A stretch of DNA of 64,000 nt from Shimia sp. (GCF_022448905.1 NZ_JAKVCW010000003.1:124001-188000), one strand, 5' to 3'. Positions 1-9,456 are shown, counted from the first letter of the stretch. Translations and numbers: made by a program. Notes: generated by a model not told the origin, from the letters alone.

Positions 1-1
1 C

Positions 2-187
2 TGGCTGGTGTCCCGCGCCGGTGCCGGCTTTGCCGCGCAAGTCAGCTACGTGGTCACCGGCAGCGGCGTTCTCTGGGCCATGTTGCTGCTCAAAGAACAG
101 TATTCACTCTGGGTTTGGGCCGCATTGGGGCTGATCCTGGTGGGCATGACCTTGGTGCAGCCACGTATCCAAGCTGAAACCGCCTAA
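2..187 (+). CDS. DMT/EamA-family transporter, C-terminal fragment
   Basis: This is the 3' end of a gene that begins before the window; about 61 codons are visible and end in TAA. The peptide has two hydrophobic helices (VVTGSGVLWAMLLL and WAALGLILVGMTLV) separated by a short KEQYS loop. That is how EamA/DMT exporters end: the last two membrane helices with a conserved acidic or basic residue in the loop. Such proteins move small metabolites across the inner membrane, but the substrate cannot be read from this fragment. The frame was chosen because it is the only one open from the edge to a stop with this hydrophobic pattern. Confidence 0.75.
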   Translation, partial: WLVSRAGAGFAAQVSYVVTGSGVLWAMLLLKEQYSLWVWAALGLILVGMTLVQPRIQAETA

Positions 188-248
188 AATCTCTTGCCCG
201 ACAGGGGCTTCATGGTAAATGTTGGCCGCTGGTAAAGACGGAATTGGT

Positions 249-2027
249 ATGGATCTTTTTGCATTTTCGCAGACCACTCAGGCGGTGCTTGCGCTTTTGA
301 CCGTGGCGGGCATGTTTGTGCTCTTCCTGCGCGAGGCCTATCCAACCGAAGTGGTGGCCATTGGCGGCGTTGCCGTGCTGCTGTTCCTGGGGGTCCTGCC
401 GTACCAAGCCGCGCTTGACGTGCTCTCCAATCCGGCGCCATGGACCATTGCCGCCATGTTCATTGTCATGGGCGCGCTGGTGCGCACCGGGGCCCTGTCG
501 GCCTTTACGGCACTGGCAGACGGGCAGGCGCAAGAACGCCCACAAGTGGCCATCACCGTGCTCCTGTGTTTTGTGATCCTAGCTTCGGCATTTGTGTCCA
601 ACACCCCGGTGGTGGTGGTGATGATCCCGGTCTTCACCCAGCTGGCGCGTACTTTGGGAACGTCGGCCTCTAAGTTGTTGATCCCTTTGAGCTATGCCGC
701 GATCATGGGCGGGACTCTGACGCTGATCGGTACGTCTACAAACCTCTTGGTGGACGGTGTCGCGCGTGATCAGGGATTGGAGCCTTTCAGTATTTTTGAG
801 GTCACGCCGCTGGGTCTGATCATTGTGGTTTGGGGGATGGCCTACCTCTACTTTGTGGGACGACGCCTTTTACCGGAACGCGCCAGCATGGCGGACCTTC
901 TGTCCAACCGCAGCCAGATGAAATTCTTCACAGAAGCGGTGATCCCGCCGGAAAGCAACCTGATAGGCCGGGAAGTCTCCGGCGTGCAATTGTTCAAACG
1001 CGATGGCGTGCGTCTAATCGACGTGATCCGCGGGGACACCTCGCTGCGCCGCAACCTCGGCGCGGTCACGCTTCAGGTCGGTGACCGTGTGGTTTTGCGT
1101 ACCAAGATGACAGAGCTGCTCAGCCTGCAGCGTAATAAATCCCTGAAACGACTTGATCAGGTGGGTGCGGTCGAAACCACCACAGTGGAAGCGCTGATCA
1201 CACCGGGTTGCAAGATGGTTGGTCGCCGGCTCGGCGCGCTGCGCCTGCGCCGCCGCTACGGCGTCTATCCACTGGCGGTGCACCGTCGGAACCAGAACAT
1301 CGGCCAACAGCTGGATCAGCTGGTAGTGCGTGTCGGCGACACGCTGCTGCTGGAAGGGGCGCCTGAGGACATCCAACGTCTCGCCACCGACATGGATATG
1401 GTTGATGTGTCTCAGCCGTCAGAGCGCGAGTATCGTCGCGGGCATGCGCCCATTGCCTTAGGGGCCATGGTGGGCATCGTGATCTTGGCGGGGCTTGGGG
1501 TCGCGCCAATTCTTTACCTCGCCATTCTTGCCGTGGCGGTGGTGCTATTGACGCGCTGCATTGATGCGGAAGAGGCGTTTTCCTTCGTCGATGGCCGTCT
1601 GTTGTCGCTGATCTTCTCCATGCTGGCCATCGGGGCAGCTCTTTCACACTCCGGTGCCGTGTCGCTGATCGTGAACAATCTCGCACCAGCTTTGCAGGGC
1701 CTGCCACCCTTCCTGCTGATCTGGGCCATCTACCTGCTGACCTCGGTGCTGACGGAGCTTGTGTCCAACAATGCTGTGGCCGTGGTGGTGACGCCCATCG
1801 CGGTGGGACTGGCGCAGGCCATTGGTGTGGACCCGCGTCCCTTGGTGGTCGCTGTCATGATTGCCGCTTCGGCTAGCTTCGCGACGCCGATCGGCTATCA
1901 GACCAACATGCTGGTCTTTGGACCGGGTGGCTACAAGTTCACCGACTTCATGCGTGTCGGCATTCCGCTGAACCTGTCGATTGGCATTTTGGCCTCCGCG
2001 CTGATCCCGTTTTTCTGGCCGCTTTAA
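249..2027 (+). CDS. SLC13/DASS-family transporter with TrkA-C domains
   Basis: Large inner-membrane permease of the divalent anion:Na+ symporter type, about 592 residues. The N-terminal third has several membrane helices with the NTPVVVVMIPV and GTSTNLLVDG motifs typical of the family. The middle (about residues 200-390) is soluble and contains two RCK_C/TrkA-C-like repeats (each with IRG/VGDRVVLR or VGDTLLLEG patterns). The C-terminal part returns to membrane helices with a second SNNAVAVVVTPIA hairpin. Substrates of such proteins are sulfate, dicarboxylates or similar anions; the substrate here is unknown. The first in-frame start is ten codons upstream at 219, behind an AGGGGC sequence; I prefer 249 because the added residues are not membrane-like, but either start is possible. 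It is monocistronic. Confidence 0.85.
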   Translation: MDLFAFSQTTQAVLALLTVAGMFVLFLREAYPTEVVAIGGVAVLLFLGVLPYQAALDVLSNPAPWTIAAMFIVMGALVRTGALSAFTALADGQAQERPQVAITVLLCFVILASAFVSNTPVVVVMIPVFTQLARTLGTSASKLLIPLSYAAIMGGTLTLIGTSTNLLVDGVARDQGLEPFSIFEVTPLGLIIVVWGMAYLYFVGRRLLPERASMADLLSNRSQMKFFTEAVIPPESNLIGREVSGVQLFKRDGVRLIDVIRGDTSLRRNLGAVTLQVGDRVVLRTKMTELLSLQRNKSLKRLDQVGAVETTTVEALITPGCKMVGRRLGALRLRRRYGVYPLAVHRRNQNIGQQLDQLVVRVGDTLLLEGAPEDIQRLATDMDMVDVSQPSEREYRRGHAPIALGAMVGIVILAGLGVAPILYLAILAVAVVLLTRCIDAEEAFSFVDGRLLSLIFSMLAIGAALSHSGAVSLIVNNLAPALQGLPPFLLIWAIYLLTSVLTELVSNNAVAVVVTPIAVGLAQAIGVDPRPLVVAVMIAASASFATPIGYQTNMLVFGPGGYKFTDFMRVGIPLNLSIGILASALIPFFWPL

Positions 2028-2045
2028 CGCTGTTGTATCAAGGGG

Positions 2046-2077
2046 CAACGCGCGGTGCGTTTACCGTTGCGCGTTTT
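2046..2077 (+). terminator. weak terminator-like hairpin after the SLC13 gene
   Basis: AACGCGC pairs with GCGCGTT, with an inner GGT/ACC pairing and a short TTTT. It lies 20 bp after the SLC13 stop codon. The bulge and short T-run make it only a candidate. Confidence 0.4.
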
Positions 2078-2092
2078 GCGGTGGCGGAAAAA

Positions 2093-2137
2093 CGCACCTC
2101 CGCGAAACAGTCGTGATACCGACAATATACCGACGTG
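2093..2137 (-). repeat. dispersed intergenic element, copy A
   Basis: Read on the minus strand it starts CACGTCGGTAT, repeats GTCGGTAT 11 bases after the first, continues CACGACTGTTTCGCG and then GGAGGTGCG. It matches copy B (14052) at 35 of the first 37 positions and copy C (49003) at about 31 to 33 of 37. It sits between convergent genes, just past the lpdA terminator. Its function is unknown. Confidence 0.8.
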
Positions 2138-2172
2138 ATTTTGAGGCCATTTAGGCCGGTTAACAGCCCAAC

Positions 2173-2202
2173 AAAAAACGCGCCGCAGAGGTCTGCGACG
2201 CG
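2173..2202 (-). terminator. terminator of the aceE-aceF-lpdA operon
   Basis: Eleven-base stem (CGCGTCGCAGA with TCTGCGGCGCG, one G-U pair) with a two-base loop, followed on the minus strand by TTTTTT. It lies about 22 bases after the lpdA stop. Confidence 0.85.
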
Positions 2203-2224
2203 TCGAATTTTGATCCGGTGTAGA

Positions 2225-3955
2225 TCACTTCTTTTTGCGCGGTGGCATCAAGTCGGTGATCGTGCCTTCAAACATTTCTGCGGCAAAGTTGACCGTCTCG
2301 GACAGAGTGGGGTGCGGGTGAATGGTATGGCCCAGATCAACCGCATCCGCGCCCATTTCAATGGCCAGAGCCACTTCTGCAATCAGGTCACCAGCGTTGG
2401 GTCCAACGATCCCCGCGCCAATCACGCGCTCGGATTCTTCGTCGAAAATCAACTTGGTAAGCCCTTCAGAACGGCCCAGAGACAGCGAGCGACCGGACGC
2501 CGCCCAAGGGAACACTCCCTTGCCAACCTTCATGCCTTCGGCCTTCGCCTGTGTCTCTGTGACACCCACCCAAGCAACCTCAGGATCGGTGTAAGCCACC
2601 GATGGGATCACCCGCGCATCAAAGTGGCGTTTGTGGCCCGCAGCCACCTCTGCCGCAACCTTGCCCTCGTGCACAGCCTTGTGCGCCAGCATAGGCTGGC
2701 CAACCACGTCACCAATGGCAAAAATATGAGGCACACCAGTGCGTTGCTGACTGTCGACGCCGATGAACCCACGCTCATCCACAGCCACACCAGCCGCCGC
2801 CGCGTTGACCTTCGCCCCATTCGGGCGACGCCCCACCGCAACAAGCACTTTGTCAAACGTATCAACCACTTCGCCCTTGGGGCCTTCCATGGTGACCTCA
2901 AGACCAGCGTCCGTTGCTTTAACCGCCGTGACTTTGGTTTTGGTTAGGATGGCCTCATAGCGTCCTTCGATCCGCTTGTGCAGCGGTTTAACAACGTCTT
3001 TGTCCGCCCCCGGAATAATCTGATCCATGAACTCAACGATAGTCACTTTTGAGCCCAACGCATCGTATACAGTTGCCATTTCCAGGCCGATGATGCCGCC
3101 ACCCAGCACTAGCAGGCGCTCAGGCACATCTTCCAGCTCCAGCGCGCCGGTGCTGTCGATCACACGTGGATCATCATGTGGGATGAAGGGCAGTGTGACC
3201 GGCTCAGAACCGGCTGCAATGACACATTGGTCAAAGCTGACGGTGGACTTTTCGCCGTTGTTGTCGACCTCAATCATGTTGGGCCCAGTGAAAGTGCCAT
3301 AGCCGTTCACAACCTGAACCTTACGGGCTTTCGCCAAACCACCAAGGCCACCAGTCAGTTGATTTACAACACTTTCTTTCCAACTGCGCAGCTTGTCGAG
3401 GTCAACCTCGGGCTTGGAAAAGCTGATGCCATGCTCTGCCATTTCCTCAGCTTCAGTGATCACCTTGGCAGAGTGCAACAGCGCCTTGGACGGGATACAG
3501 CCCACGTTCAAACAAACCCCGCCAAGCGAGCTGTCTTTCTCGATCAGCACAACCTTTTTGCCAAGGTCCGCGGCGCGGAACGCCGCTGTGTAGCCACCTG
3601 GACCGGAACCCAAAACCACCACTTCGGCATGCACATCACCTGCGCCGGATGCTGTGCCAGTCGCGGCCACAGCCTGTGGCGCTGCAGGTGCTTCTGGCGC
3701 GGCCGCTTTGGGTGCTTCTGCAGCGCCCTCTGCTTCCAGCACAAGGATCACGCTGCCTTCGGAGACATTGTCGCCTTCGGCCACTTTGATGTCCTTCACC
3801 ACGCCAGCGGCAGGAGAAGGCACTTCCATGGTGGCTTTGTCGCTCTCGATCTCGATCAGCGGGTCTTCAGCGGCAACAGTGTCACCGACAGAAACCAGAA
3901 CGGAGACCACAGGAACTTCGGAAAAGTCCCCAATATCAGGTACTTTGACGTCCAT
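2225..3955 (-). CDS. lpdA: dihydrolipoyl dehydrogenase (E3) with N-terminal lipoyl domain
   Basis: E3 flavoprotein of the pyruvate dehydrogenase complex: it reoxidises dihydrolipoamide and passes electrons to NAD+. It has 576 residues. Residues 1-80 are a lipoyl domain with the modified lysine in ESDKATMEV (K40), then an Ala/Pro-rich linker to about 108. The FAD-binding GSGPGGY, the redox pair in [12 protein letters not shown] (C148 and C153) and the C-terminal catalytic [11 protein letters not shown] follow. Most E3 proteins lack the lipoyl domain; the lipoyl-E3 form is known from Neisseria and some other bacteria that use AceE-type E1. An in-frame start at 3973 exists, but GGAGAG ends five bases before the ATG at 3955. 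It is the last gene of the operon, 11 bases after aceF. Confidence 0.96.
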   Translation of the reverse strand: MDVKVPDIGDFSEVPVVSVLVSVGDTVAAEDPLIEIESDKATMEVPSPAAGVVKDIKVAEGDNVSEGSVILVLEAEGAAEAPKAAAPEAPAAPQAVAATGTASGAGDVHAEVVVLGSGPGGYTAAFRAADLGKKVVLIEKDSSLGGVCLNVGCIPSKALLHSAKVITEAEEMAEHGISFSKPEVDLDKLRSWKESVVNQLTGGLGGLAKARKVQVVNGYGTFTGPNMIEVDNNGEKSTVSFDQCVIAAGSEPVTLPFIPHDDPRVIDSTGALELEDVPERLLVLGGGIIGLEMATVYDALGSKVTIVEFMDQIIPGADKDVVKPLHKRIEGRYEAILTKTKVTAVKATDAGLEVTMEGPKGEVVDTFDKVLVAVGRRPNGAKVNAAAAGVAVDERGFIGVDSQQRTGVPHIFAIGDVVGQPMLAHKAVHEGKVAAEVAAGHKRHFDARVIPSVAYTDPEVAWVGVTETQAKAEGMKVGKGVFPWAASGRSLSLGRSEGLTKLIFDEESERVIGAGIVGPNAGDLIAEVALAIEMGADAVDLGHTIHPHPTLSETVNFAAEMFEGTITDLMPPRKKK

Positions 3956-3966
3956 CTTTGCTCTCC

Positions 3967-5226
3967 TTACCACATCAACTTGCGCATGTCGCCAAGCAGG
4001 GTTTTCAGCGTCACGGTGAACCGTGCGGCCAATGCCCCGTCGATGGCGCGGTGGTCGTAGCTGAGCGACAGTGGCTGCATCAGGCGCGGTACAAACTCTT
4101 CGCCGTTCCAGACCGGTGCCATTTTGGAGCGGGTCAGGCCAAGGATGGCCACTTCCGGTGCGTTCACGATTGGGGTGAAAGATGTGCCACCGATGCCGCC
4201 GAGGCTGGAAATGGTGAAGGTCGCGCCCTGCATGTCGCCGCTCTTCAACTCACCTGCGCGGGCTTTGCCGGACAACTCCATGAGATCTTTGGAGATTTCG
4301 ACAATGCCTTTGCGGTCAGCGTCTTTGATCACAGGCACAACCAAGCCGTTTGGCGTATCTGCCGCAAAGCCGATGTTGTAGTAGTCTTTCTTGATCAGCT
4401 TATCGCCATCCGGATGGATCGACGAGTTCACTTCCCAATGCTGTTTCAGAGCCGACACAGATGCTTTGATCACAAAGGACAGCAAGGTCACGCGATAGCC
4501 GTCTTCCTTGGCCATCGTGTCCATTTCCTTGCGGTACTTGTCCAGGTCGGTGATGTCCGCTTCGTCGTTATGGGTGACGTGCGGAATGTTGAGCCAGCTG
4601 CGGTGCAATGCCGGACCAGACAGTTTCTTGATGCGCGGCATCTCGACATCTTCGACCGGACCAAACTTGGAAAAGTCGACAGCTGGGATCGGCGGAATGC
4701 CCATGCCGCCCTGTGCCGGACCACTGGCGGCAGGCGCCGCTGCCGTGGAACTTTTCAGGAAGGCAGTTACATCTTCACGCAGGATACGGCCTTTGCGGCC
4801 GGACCCGTTTACTTTGGCCAAATCCACGTCCAACTGCCGTGCAAAGGCACGCACAGATGGGGAGGCGTGGGTCTTGCCAAACCCGGCATCGGTGACCGCC
4901 GCCGGAGCGGGGGCTGCTGCAGGAGTTGGTTCTGCGGCTGCCGTCGCAGCGGCTTCCGCTTTCGGGGCCGGGGCTTCCGCTGCTGCGGTGCCTTCTGCTT
5001 CCAGCATCAGGATCAGCGACCCTTCGGATACGGCGTCGCCTTCGGACACTTTGATCTCAACCACTTTGCCAGCCGCAGGGGACGGCACTTCCATAGTGGC
5101 CTTGTCGCTTTCAACTTCGATCAGCGGGTCTTCGGCTGCGACCACGTCACCGGCGCTGACCAGGACGGAAACCACTGGAACATCAGTGAAATCGCCGATG
5201 TCGGGAACTTTGACTTCAATTGCCAT
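3967..5226 (-). CDS. aceF: pyruvate dehydrogenase E2, dihydrolipoamide acetyltransferase
   Basis: E2 core subunit (419 aa), which transfers the acetyl group from lipoamide to CoA. Order of domains: one lipoyl domain (residues 1-80, lysine 42 in ESDKATMEV), an Ala/Pro-rich linker, a peripheral subunit-binding domain near 128-165 ([24 protein letters not shown]), and the catalytic domain ending with YDHRAIDGA, where H392 and D396 are the expected active-site residues. The lipoyl domain is nearly the same as the one in the neighbouring lpdA. The ATG at 5226 follows AGAGGAGA at good spacing; the in-frame start at 5253 would overlap aceE and is less likely. The gap to aceE is 23 bases. Confidence 0.96.
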   Translation of the reverse strand: MAIEVKVPDIGDFTDVPVVSVLVSAGDVVAAEDPLIEVESDKATMEVPSPAAGKVVEIKVSEGDAVSEGSLILMLEAEGTAAAEAPAPKAEAAATAAAEPTPAAAPAPAAVTDAGFGKTHASPSVRAFARQLDVDLAKVNGSGRKGRILREDVTAFLKSSTAAAPAASGPAQGGMGIPPIPAVDFSKFGPVEDVEMPRIKKLSGPALHRSWLNIPHVTHNDEADITDLDKYRKEMDTMAKEDGYRVTLLSFVIKASVSALKQHWEVNSSIHPDGDKLIKKDYYNIGFAADTPNGLVVPVIKDADRKGIVEISKDLMELSGKARAGELKSGDMQGATFTISSLGGIGGTSFTPIVNAPEVAILGLTRSKMAPVWNGEEFVPRLMQPLSLSYDHRAIDGALAARFTVTLKTLLGDMRKLMW

Positions 5227-5249
5227 TGCTAATTCTCCTCTCTTCCCGA

Positions 5250-7904
5250 TCACACCAGGCGCGGGTTCGGCTTGGTGCCGTCGATGTCGTATTTGGCCAG
5301 TGCGGCCTCAAGGTCTTTCTTGGTCACAGCGCCCTCTTTGTAGAGGTCCACCATGGCTGCAGCTGCGATGTGGTTAGCATCGACTTCGAAGAAGCGGCGC
5401 AGGTTCACGCGGCTGTCGGAACGGCCAAAGCCGTCTGTGCCCAGCACGGTGTAGCTGCCCGGCACGCAGGTCCGGATCTGCTCCGCGAAGTTCTTCATGT
5501 AGTCGGTGGCCGCAATCACTGGCCCTTTGGCTTTCGCAAGCTGTTGCGCCACAAAGGACACTTTTGGTTCCGCCAGCGGGTTCAGGCGATTGTGGCGGGC
5601 CACATCCTGACAATCCCGCGCCAACTCGTTGAAGCTGGTGGCCGACCAGATTTCGCTCGTTACACCGAAGTCCGCCCCCAGCATCTCAGCCGCCTTCATG
5701 GCCTGCACCAGAATGGTGCCGGAGCCCATTAGCGTCACGTGCTTCTTGGACGGTTTCTTTACCTCTTTGAAACGGTAGAGACCTTTGATGATCTCGTCTT
5801 CCACACCCATCGGCATATCCGGATGGGCATAGTTTTCGTTCATCAGTGTGAGGTAGAAGAACACATCTTCCTGGTCTTCATACATCCGTTTCATGCCGTG
5901 CTGCACAATCACCGCCACCTCGTGTTGGAAGGTTGGGTCATAGGAAATGCAGTTCGGAATGGTGCCAGCAAGGATGTGGCTGTGGCCGTCTTCGTGTTGC
6001 AAACCCTCGCCATTCAGCGTGGTCCGGCCCGCGGTGCCGCCCAGCATGAAGCCACGCGCGCGGCTGTCGCCTGCGGCCCAGGCCAGATCGCCAATGCGCT
6101 GGAAGCCAAACATGGAGTAGTAGATGAAGAACGGGATCATCGGCACGCCGTGGTTGGAATAGGCGGTGGCCGCCGCAATCCAATCCGCCATAGCGCCAGC
6201 TTCGTTGATGCCTTCCTGAAGAACCTGACCGTTGGTCGATTCCTTGTAGTACATCATCTGATCGGCGTCTTGCGGCGTGTATTTCTGCCCTTCCGGGTTG
6301 TAGATGCCCACCGAGCGGAACAGGCCTTCCATACCAAAGGTGCGGCTTTCGTCCGGCACAATCGGCACGATGTTCTGGCCAATCTGCTTGTCCCGCAGAA
6401 GGGTTGTCAGAATACGCACAAAGGCCATGGTGGTGGAAATCTCGCGATCCCCTGTGCCTTTGAGCTGCGCCGCAAATTTGTCCAGCGTGGGGATTTCCAA
6501 CTTGGGCGATTGGCTCTCACGTTTGGGGAACTCACCGCCAAGCGCTTTGCGGCGGTCCGCCAGATAAGCTTTCTGCGCGTTGTTGAGTTTTACAAACGGC
6601 GCGTCACCCACATCTTCGTCGCTGACCGGGATTTCAAAGCGGTCGCGGAAGGCGCGCAGCTGATCCTCGTTCATTTTCTTTTGCTGGTGGGTGGTGTTCT
6701 GGCCTTCGCCAGCGGTGCCCATGCCGTGACCTTTGACGGTCTTCACCAACAGACAGGTCGGTTGACCTTTGGTGTCGCTGGCACGTTTGAAGGCTGTGTA
6801 GACTTTTTGAGGATCGTGACCACCACGACGCAGGGACCAGATTTGCTCGTCGGTCCAGTCTTTCACCAGCTCGGCGGTCTCTGGGTATTTGCCAAAGAAG
6901 TGCTCGCGAATGTAGGCGCCGTCTTTGGATTTGAAGGTCTGATAGTCGCCATCAACGGTTTCGTCCATCAACTGACGCAGCTTGCCGGAGGTGTCTTTCT
7001 CCAACAGTTCGTCCCAGCCTTTGCCCCACAGCAGCTTGATCACATTCCAGCCGGCGCCGCGGAAGTCACCTTCGAGCTCTTGCACGATCTTATGGTTGCC
7101 GCGCACTGGGCCATCAAGACGCTGCAGGTTGCAGTTCACCACAAAGATCAGGTTGTCGAGGCCTTCGCGTGCAGCGAGGTCAATGGCGCCGCGGCTTTCC
7201 GGTTCGTCCATCTCGCCATCGCCAAGGAAGCACCAGACCTTGCGGTCGGCCATGTCGATCAGGCCGCGGTTGTGCATATATTTCATGAACCGCGCTTGGT
7301 AGATTGCCATAAGCGGGCCAAGGCCCATGGAGACGGTTGGGAACTGCCAGTAGTCCGGCATCAGCCACGGGTGTGGGTAAGAGGAAAGACCGCCACCGTC
7401 CACTTCAGAGCGGAAGTTTTCCAGCTGCTCTTCGGTCAGACGACCCTCCATGAAGGAGCGCGCGTAAATACCAGGGATCACGTGGCCCTGGAAGAACACC
7501 AGATCACCACCGTGGATCGCAGATTTGCTGCGCCAGAAGTGGTTCAACCCTATATCATACATCACCGCAGAGGAGGCGAAGGAGGCGATGTGGCCGCCGT
7601 ATTCGCTGCTCACTTTGTTGCGGCGTACCACAGTCGCCATGGCGTTCCAGCGGTTGATGGTGCGGATGCGCCATTCCATGTCCAGATCGCCAGGAAACTC
7701 TTCCTGATCGTCGGTTGGGATGGTGTTCTGATACGGCGTTGTTGCCGAGAAGGGCAGGGTGGCTCCGGCGGCGCGGGCTTGCTGCACCGCTTTGTCGAGC
7801 AGGTAATGCGCTCTGTCTGGTCCATCCCGCGCGATGACATCCTCAATGGCGTCCTGCCATTCTTGGGATTCTACCGGGTCGATGTCTGGAAATTCATTCG
7901 CCAT
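5250..7904 (-). CDS. aceE: pyruvate dehydrogenase E1 component, homodimeric type
   Basis: Thiamine-diphosphate-dependent pyruvate decarboxylase/dehydrogenase, first enzyme of the complex, 884 aa, the normal length for the homodimeric AceE family. Visible family signatures include SYPHPWLMPDYWQFPTVSMG, the thiamine-binding GDGEMDEPES...NCNLQRLDGPV stretch, and EGQNTTHQQKKMNED. The start at 7904 is preceded by GGAGGAG; an in-frame start at 7919 lies upstream of that site. Many alphaproteobacteria use a two-chain E1 (PdhA/PdhB) instead, so this AceE operon could be an alternative or acquired complex. Two palindromes lie upstream (7945 and 7980). Confidence 0.97.
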   Translation of the reverse strand: MANEFPDIDPVESQEWQDAIEDVIARDGPDRAHYLLDKAVQQARAAGATLPFSATTPYQNTIPTDDQEEFPGDLDMEWRIRTINRWNAMATVVRRNKVSSEYGGHIASFASSAVMYDIGLNHFWRSKSAIHGGDLVFFQGHVIPGIYARSFMEGRLTEEQLENFRSEVDGGGLSSYPHPWLMPDYWQFPTVSMGLGPLMAIYQARFMKYMHNRGLIDMADRKVWCFLGDGEMDEPESRGAIDLAAREGLDNLIFVVNCNLQRLDGPVRGNHKIVQELEGDFRGAGWNVIKLLWGKGWDELLEKDTSGKLRQLMDETVDGDYQTFKSKDGAYIREHFFGKYPETAELVKDWTDEQIWSLRRGGHDPQKVYTAFKRASDTKGQPTCLLVKTVKGHGMGTAGEGQNTTHQQKKMNEDQLRAFRDRFEIPVSDEDVGDAPFVKLNNAQKAYLADRRKALGGEFPKRESQSPKLEIPTLDKFAAQLKGTGDREISTTMAFVRILTTLLRDKQIGQNIVPIVPDESRTFGMEGLFRSVGIYNPEGQKYTPQDADQMMYYKESTNGQVLQEGINEAGAMADWIAAATAYSNHGVPMIPFFIYYSMFGFQRIGDLAWAAGDSRARGFMLGGTAGRTTLNGEGLQHEDGHSHILAGTIPNCISYDPTFQHEVAVIVQHGMKRMYEDQEDVFFYLTLMNENYAHPDMPMGVEDEIIKGLYRFKEVKKPSKKHVTLMGSGTILVQAMKAAEMLGADFGVTSEIWSATSFNELARDCQDVARHNRLNPLAEPKVSFVAQQLAKAKGPVIAATDYMKNFAEQIRTCVPGSYTVLGTDGFGRSDSRVNLRRFFEVDANHIAAAAMVDLYKEGAVTKKDLEAALAKYDIDGTKPNPRLV

Positions 7905-7944
7905 GCGGCGCTCCTCCACTGAAATCCGCGTTTCGATCCTTATA

Positions 7945-7958
7945 GTTTAATATTAAAC
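7945..7958. promoter_or_regulatory. 14-bp palindrome in the aceE promoter
   Basis: GTTTAATATTAAAC is a perfect palindrome centred about 47 bases upstream of the aceE start. On the minus strand it covers a possible -10 (TAATAT) that lies 16 bases after a TTGGCG that could be the -35. A dimeric regulator bound here would block the promoter. Which regulator is unknown. Confidence 0.55.
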
Positions 7959-7979
7959 AATTGAGCTAGTGCGCCAAGT

Positions 7980-7994
7980 GCATGGGTCCCATGC
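7980..7994. promoter_or_regulatory. second palindrome upstream of aceE
   Basis: GCATGGG-T-CCCATGC, perfect seven-base arms around one base, about 35 bases upstream of the first palindrome and different in sequence. It may be a second operator, or a chance GC-rich palindrome. Confidence 0.35.
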
Positions 7995-8051
7995 GTGTGG
8001 CGCAAGGCTCGGTCAAAAGGATATTGGGGGAGTTTAGCGCAGTTTGCAGAC

Positions 8052-8080
8052 AAAAAAACAGGGACCCGAAGGTCCCTGTA
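8052..8080 (-). terminator. terminator of the purine permease gene
   Basis: ACAGGGACC pairs with GGTCCCTGT around a four-base loop; on the minus strand seven T residues follow. It lies 24 bases after the permease stop. Confidence 0.92.
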
Positions 8081-8103
8081 AGTCACTAGAATTAAAGAGT
8101 TTG

Positions 8104-9456
8104 TCAGTCTTCGTGAGGAAGTACCAAGTTCAGCACAATCGCGCAGAGCGCGGTTGGTGCCACAGCCGAGGTCATCAGTGTTTTCACAACACCCGGCAGA
8201 TATTGCACGGCAGTTGGGACAAGGTTCAGACCCAGACCAACAGCGAGCGACACAGCGATGATCACCATGTTGCGGCGGTTCAGTTCCACTTCGGACAGCA
8301 CGTTCAGGCCGGCGGAAGCCACCATGCCAAACATCACAATCACACCGCCGCCCAGCACGGGTAGAGGCATGGAGGCGATCACGGCGCCGACCTTAGGCAT
8401 CAGGCCGCAGAGGATCAGGATGATGCCACCGATGGTCACCACGTGACGGCTCATCACGCCAGTCATGCCGACAATGCCCACGTTCTGCGAAAACGACGTG
8501 TTGGGCAGGCCGCCAAAGACGCCTGCGATGGCTGTGCCCAGACCGTCAGCATAGGTTGCGCCCTGGATCTCTGCGTCGGTCGCATCGCGGCCAGCACCGG
8601 CTTTGGCGGTGGCGGAGGCGTCGCCCACGGTTTCAATTGCAGACACGATGGAGACCAAGGTCACGGCAATCACTGCGCCGAGGCTGAATTCAAAGCCATA
8701 AGGCAGAGGTTTGATGCCGGTCACCCAAGAGGCTTTAGAAATAGTGCTTTGGAACCCCTCGATGGTAATTATGCCTACGAGGAATGCCATCGCGTACCCC
8801 ACGATCAGGCCCACCAAAATGGCCGCACTGGACAGAGTTCCTTTGGTGAAGAACTTCAGTACCAGAGCCACAACCACCACGGTCAAGGCCACGGTCCAGT
8901 GCTTCAAGGAGCCGAAGCTTTCCGCTTCCATCTGGAATTGTGCGGCGCCACCTGCGGCGTATTTGATCGCAACCGGAATGAGATAGAGACCAATTGCCAG
9001 GATCACCAGACCGGTGACCAGCGGTGGGAACAGCCAGCGCAACTTGCCAATCACAGAGCCAAGCGCAAAGTGGATGACGCCGCCAATGATACAGGCGGTC
9101 AGAGCGACGCTGAGGCCTTGGGTGGCCGCAACGCCAGCCAGCACGCCAACAAAGGCAAAGCTGGTGCCCTGCATGATTGGCAGGCGCGCGCCAACGGGGC
9201 CGATCCCTACGGTTTGGAACAATGTTGCGATGCCGGCAAATAGCATGGCCATCTGGATCAGATAGACCTGTTCAGCACCGCCAAAAGCGAGGCCGGCCGC
9301 GCCAGCCACAATGATGGATGGGGTTACGTTTGAGGCAAACATTGCCAGAACGTGTTGGAATCCCAGTGGGATTGCCTGCCCCAATGGGGGCGTGACGTTT
9401 GGGTCGGAGTATTGTCCGGTCCCTTGTGTTTCCTGAGCTGTCATAGTGTCAGCCAT
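8104..9456 (-). CDS. nucleobase:cation symporter-2 family permease, probably xanthine/urate
   Basis: Inner-membrane purine permease (NAT/NCS2 family), 450 aa, with about a dozen hydrophobic segments. The family signature is visible as SQNVGIVGMTGV, matching the Q-N-x-G-x4-T pattern that lines the substrate site. Because the next upstream genes on the same strand carry out allantoin and ureidoglycolate steps, urate or xanthine is a more likely substrate than uracil; that is inference from context. The ATG at 9456 follows AGGAGA; the in-frame start at 9540 would run through the allA 3' end and is rejected. A strong terminator ends the transcript. Confidence 0.9.
   Translation of the reverse strand: MADTMTAQETQGTGQYSDPNVTPPLGQAIPLGFQHVLAMFASNVTPSIIVAGAAGLAFGGAEQVYLIQMAMLFAGIATLFQTVGIGPVGARLPIMQGTSFAFVGVLAGVAATQGLSVALTACIIGGVIHFALGSVIGKLRWLFPPLVTGLVILAIGLYLIPVAIKYAAGGAAQFQMEAESFGSLKHWTVALTVVVVALVLKFFTKGTLSSAAILVGLIVGYAMAFLVGIITIEGFQSTISKASWVTGIKPLPYGFEFSLGAVIAVTLVSIVSAIETVGDASATAKAGAGRDATDAEIQGATYADGLGTAIAGVFGGLPNTSFSQNVGIVGMTGVMSRHVVTIGGIILILCGLMPKVGAVIASMPLPVLGGGVIVMFGMVASAGLNVLSEVELNRRNMVIIAVSLAVGLGLNLVPTAVQYLPGVVKTLMTSAVAPTALCAIVLNLVLPHED

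Noticed and set aside
2093..2137. parS or origin-type (DnaA box) interpretation of the three-copy element
   Set aside because: The sequence is not symmetrical and lacks the TGTTTCACGTGAAACA-type palindrome or TTATCCACA boxes.
5739..7922. 727-residue open reading frame antisense to aceE, and similar long frames opposite thrS (36378-38435) and parE (18252-19466)
   Set aside because: They are shadows of high-GC coding genes, lack ribosome sites and have unnatural composition rich in His, Arg and Gly; the sense genes are unambiguous.
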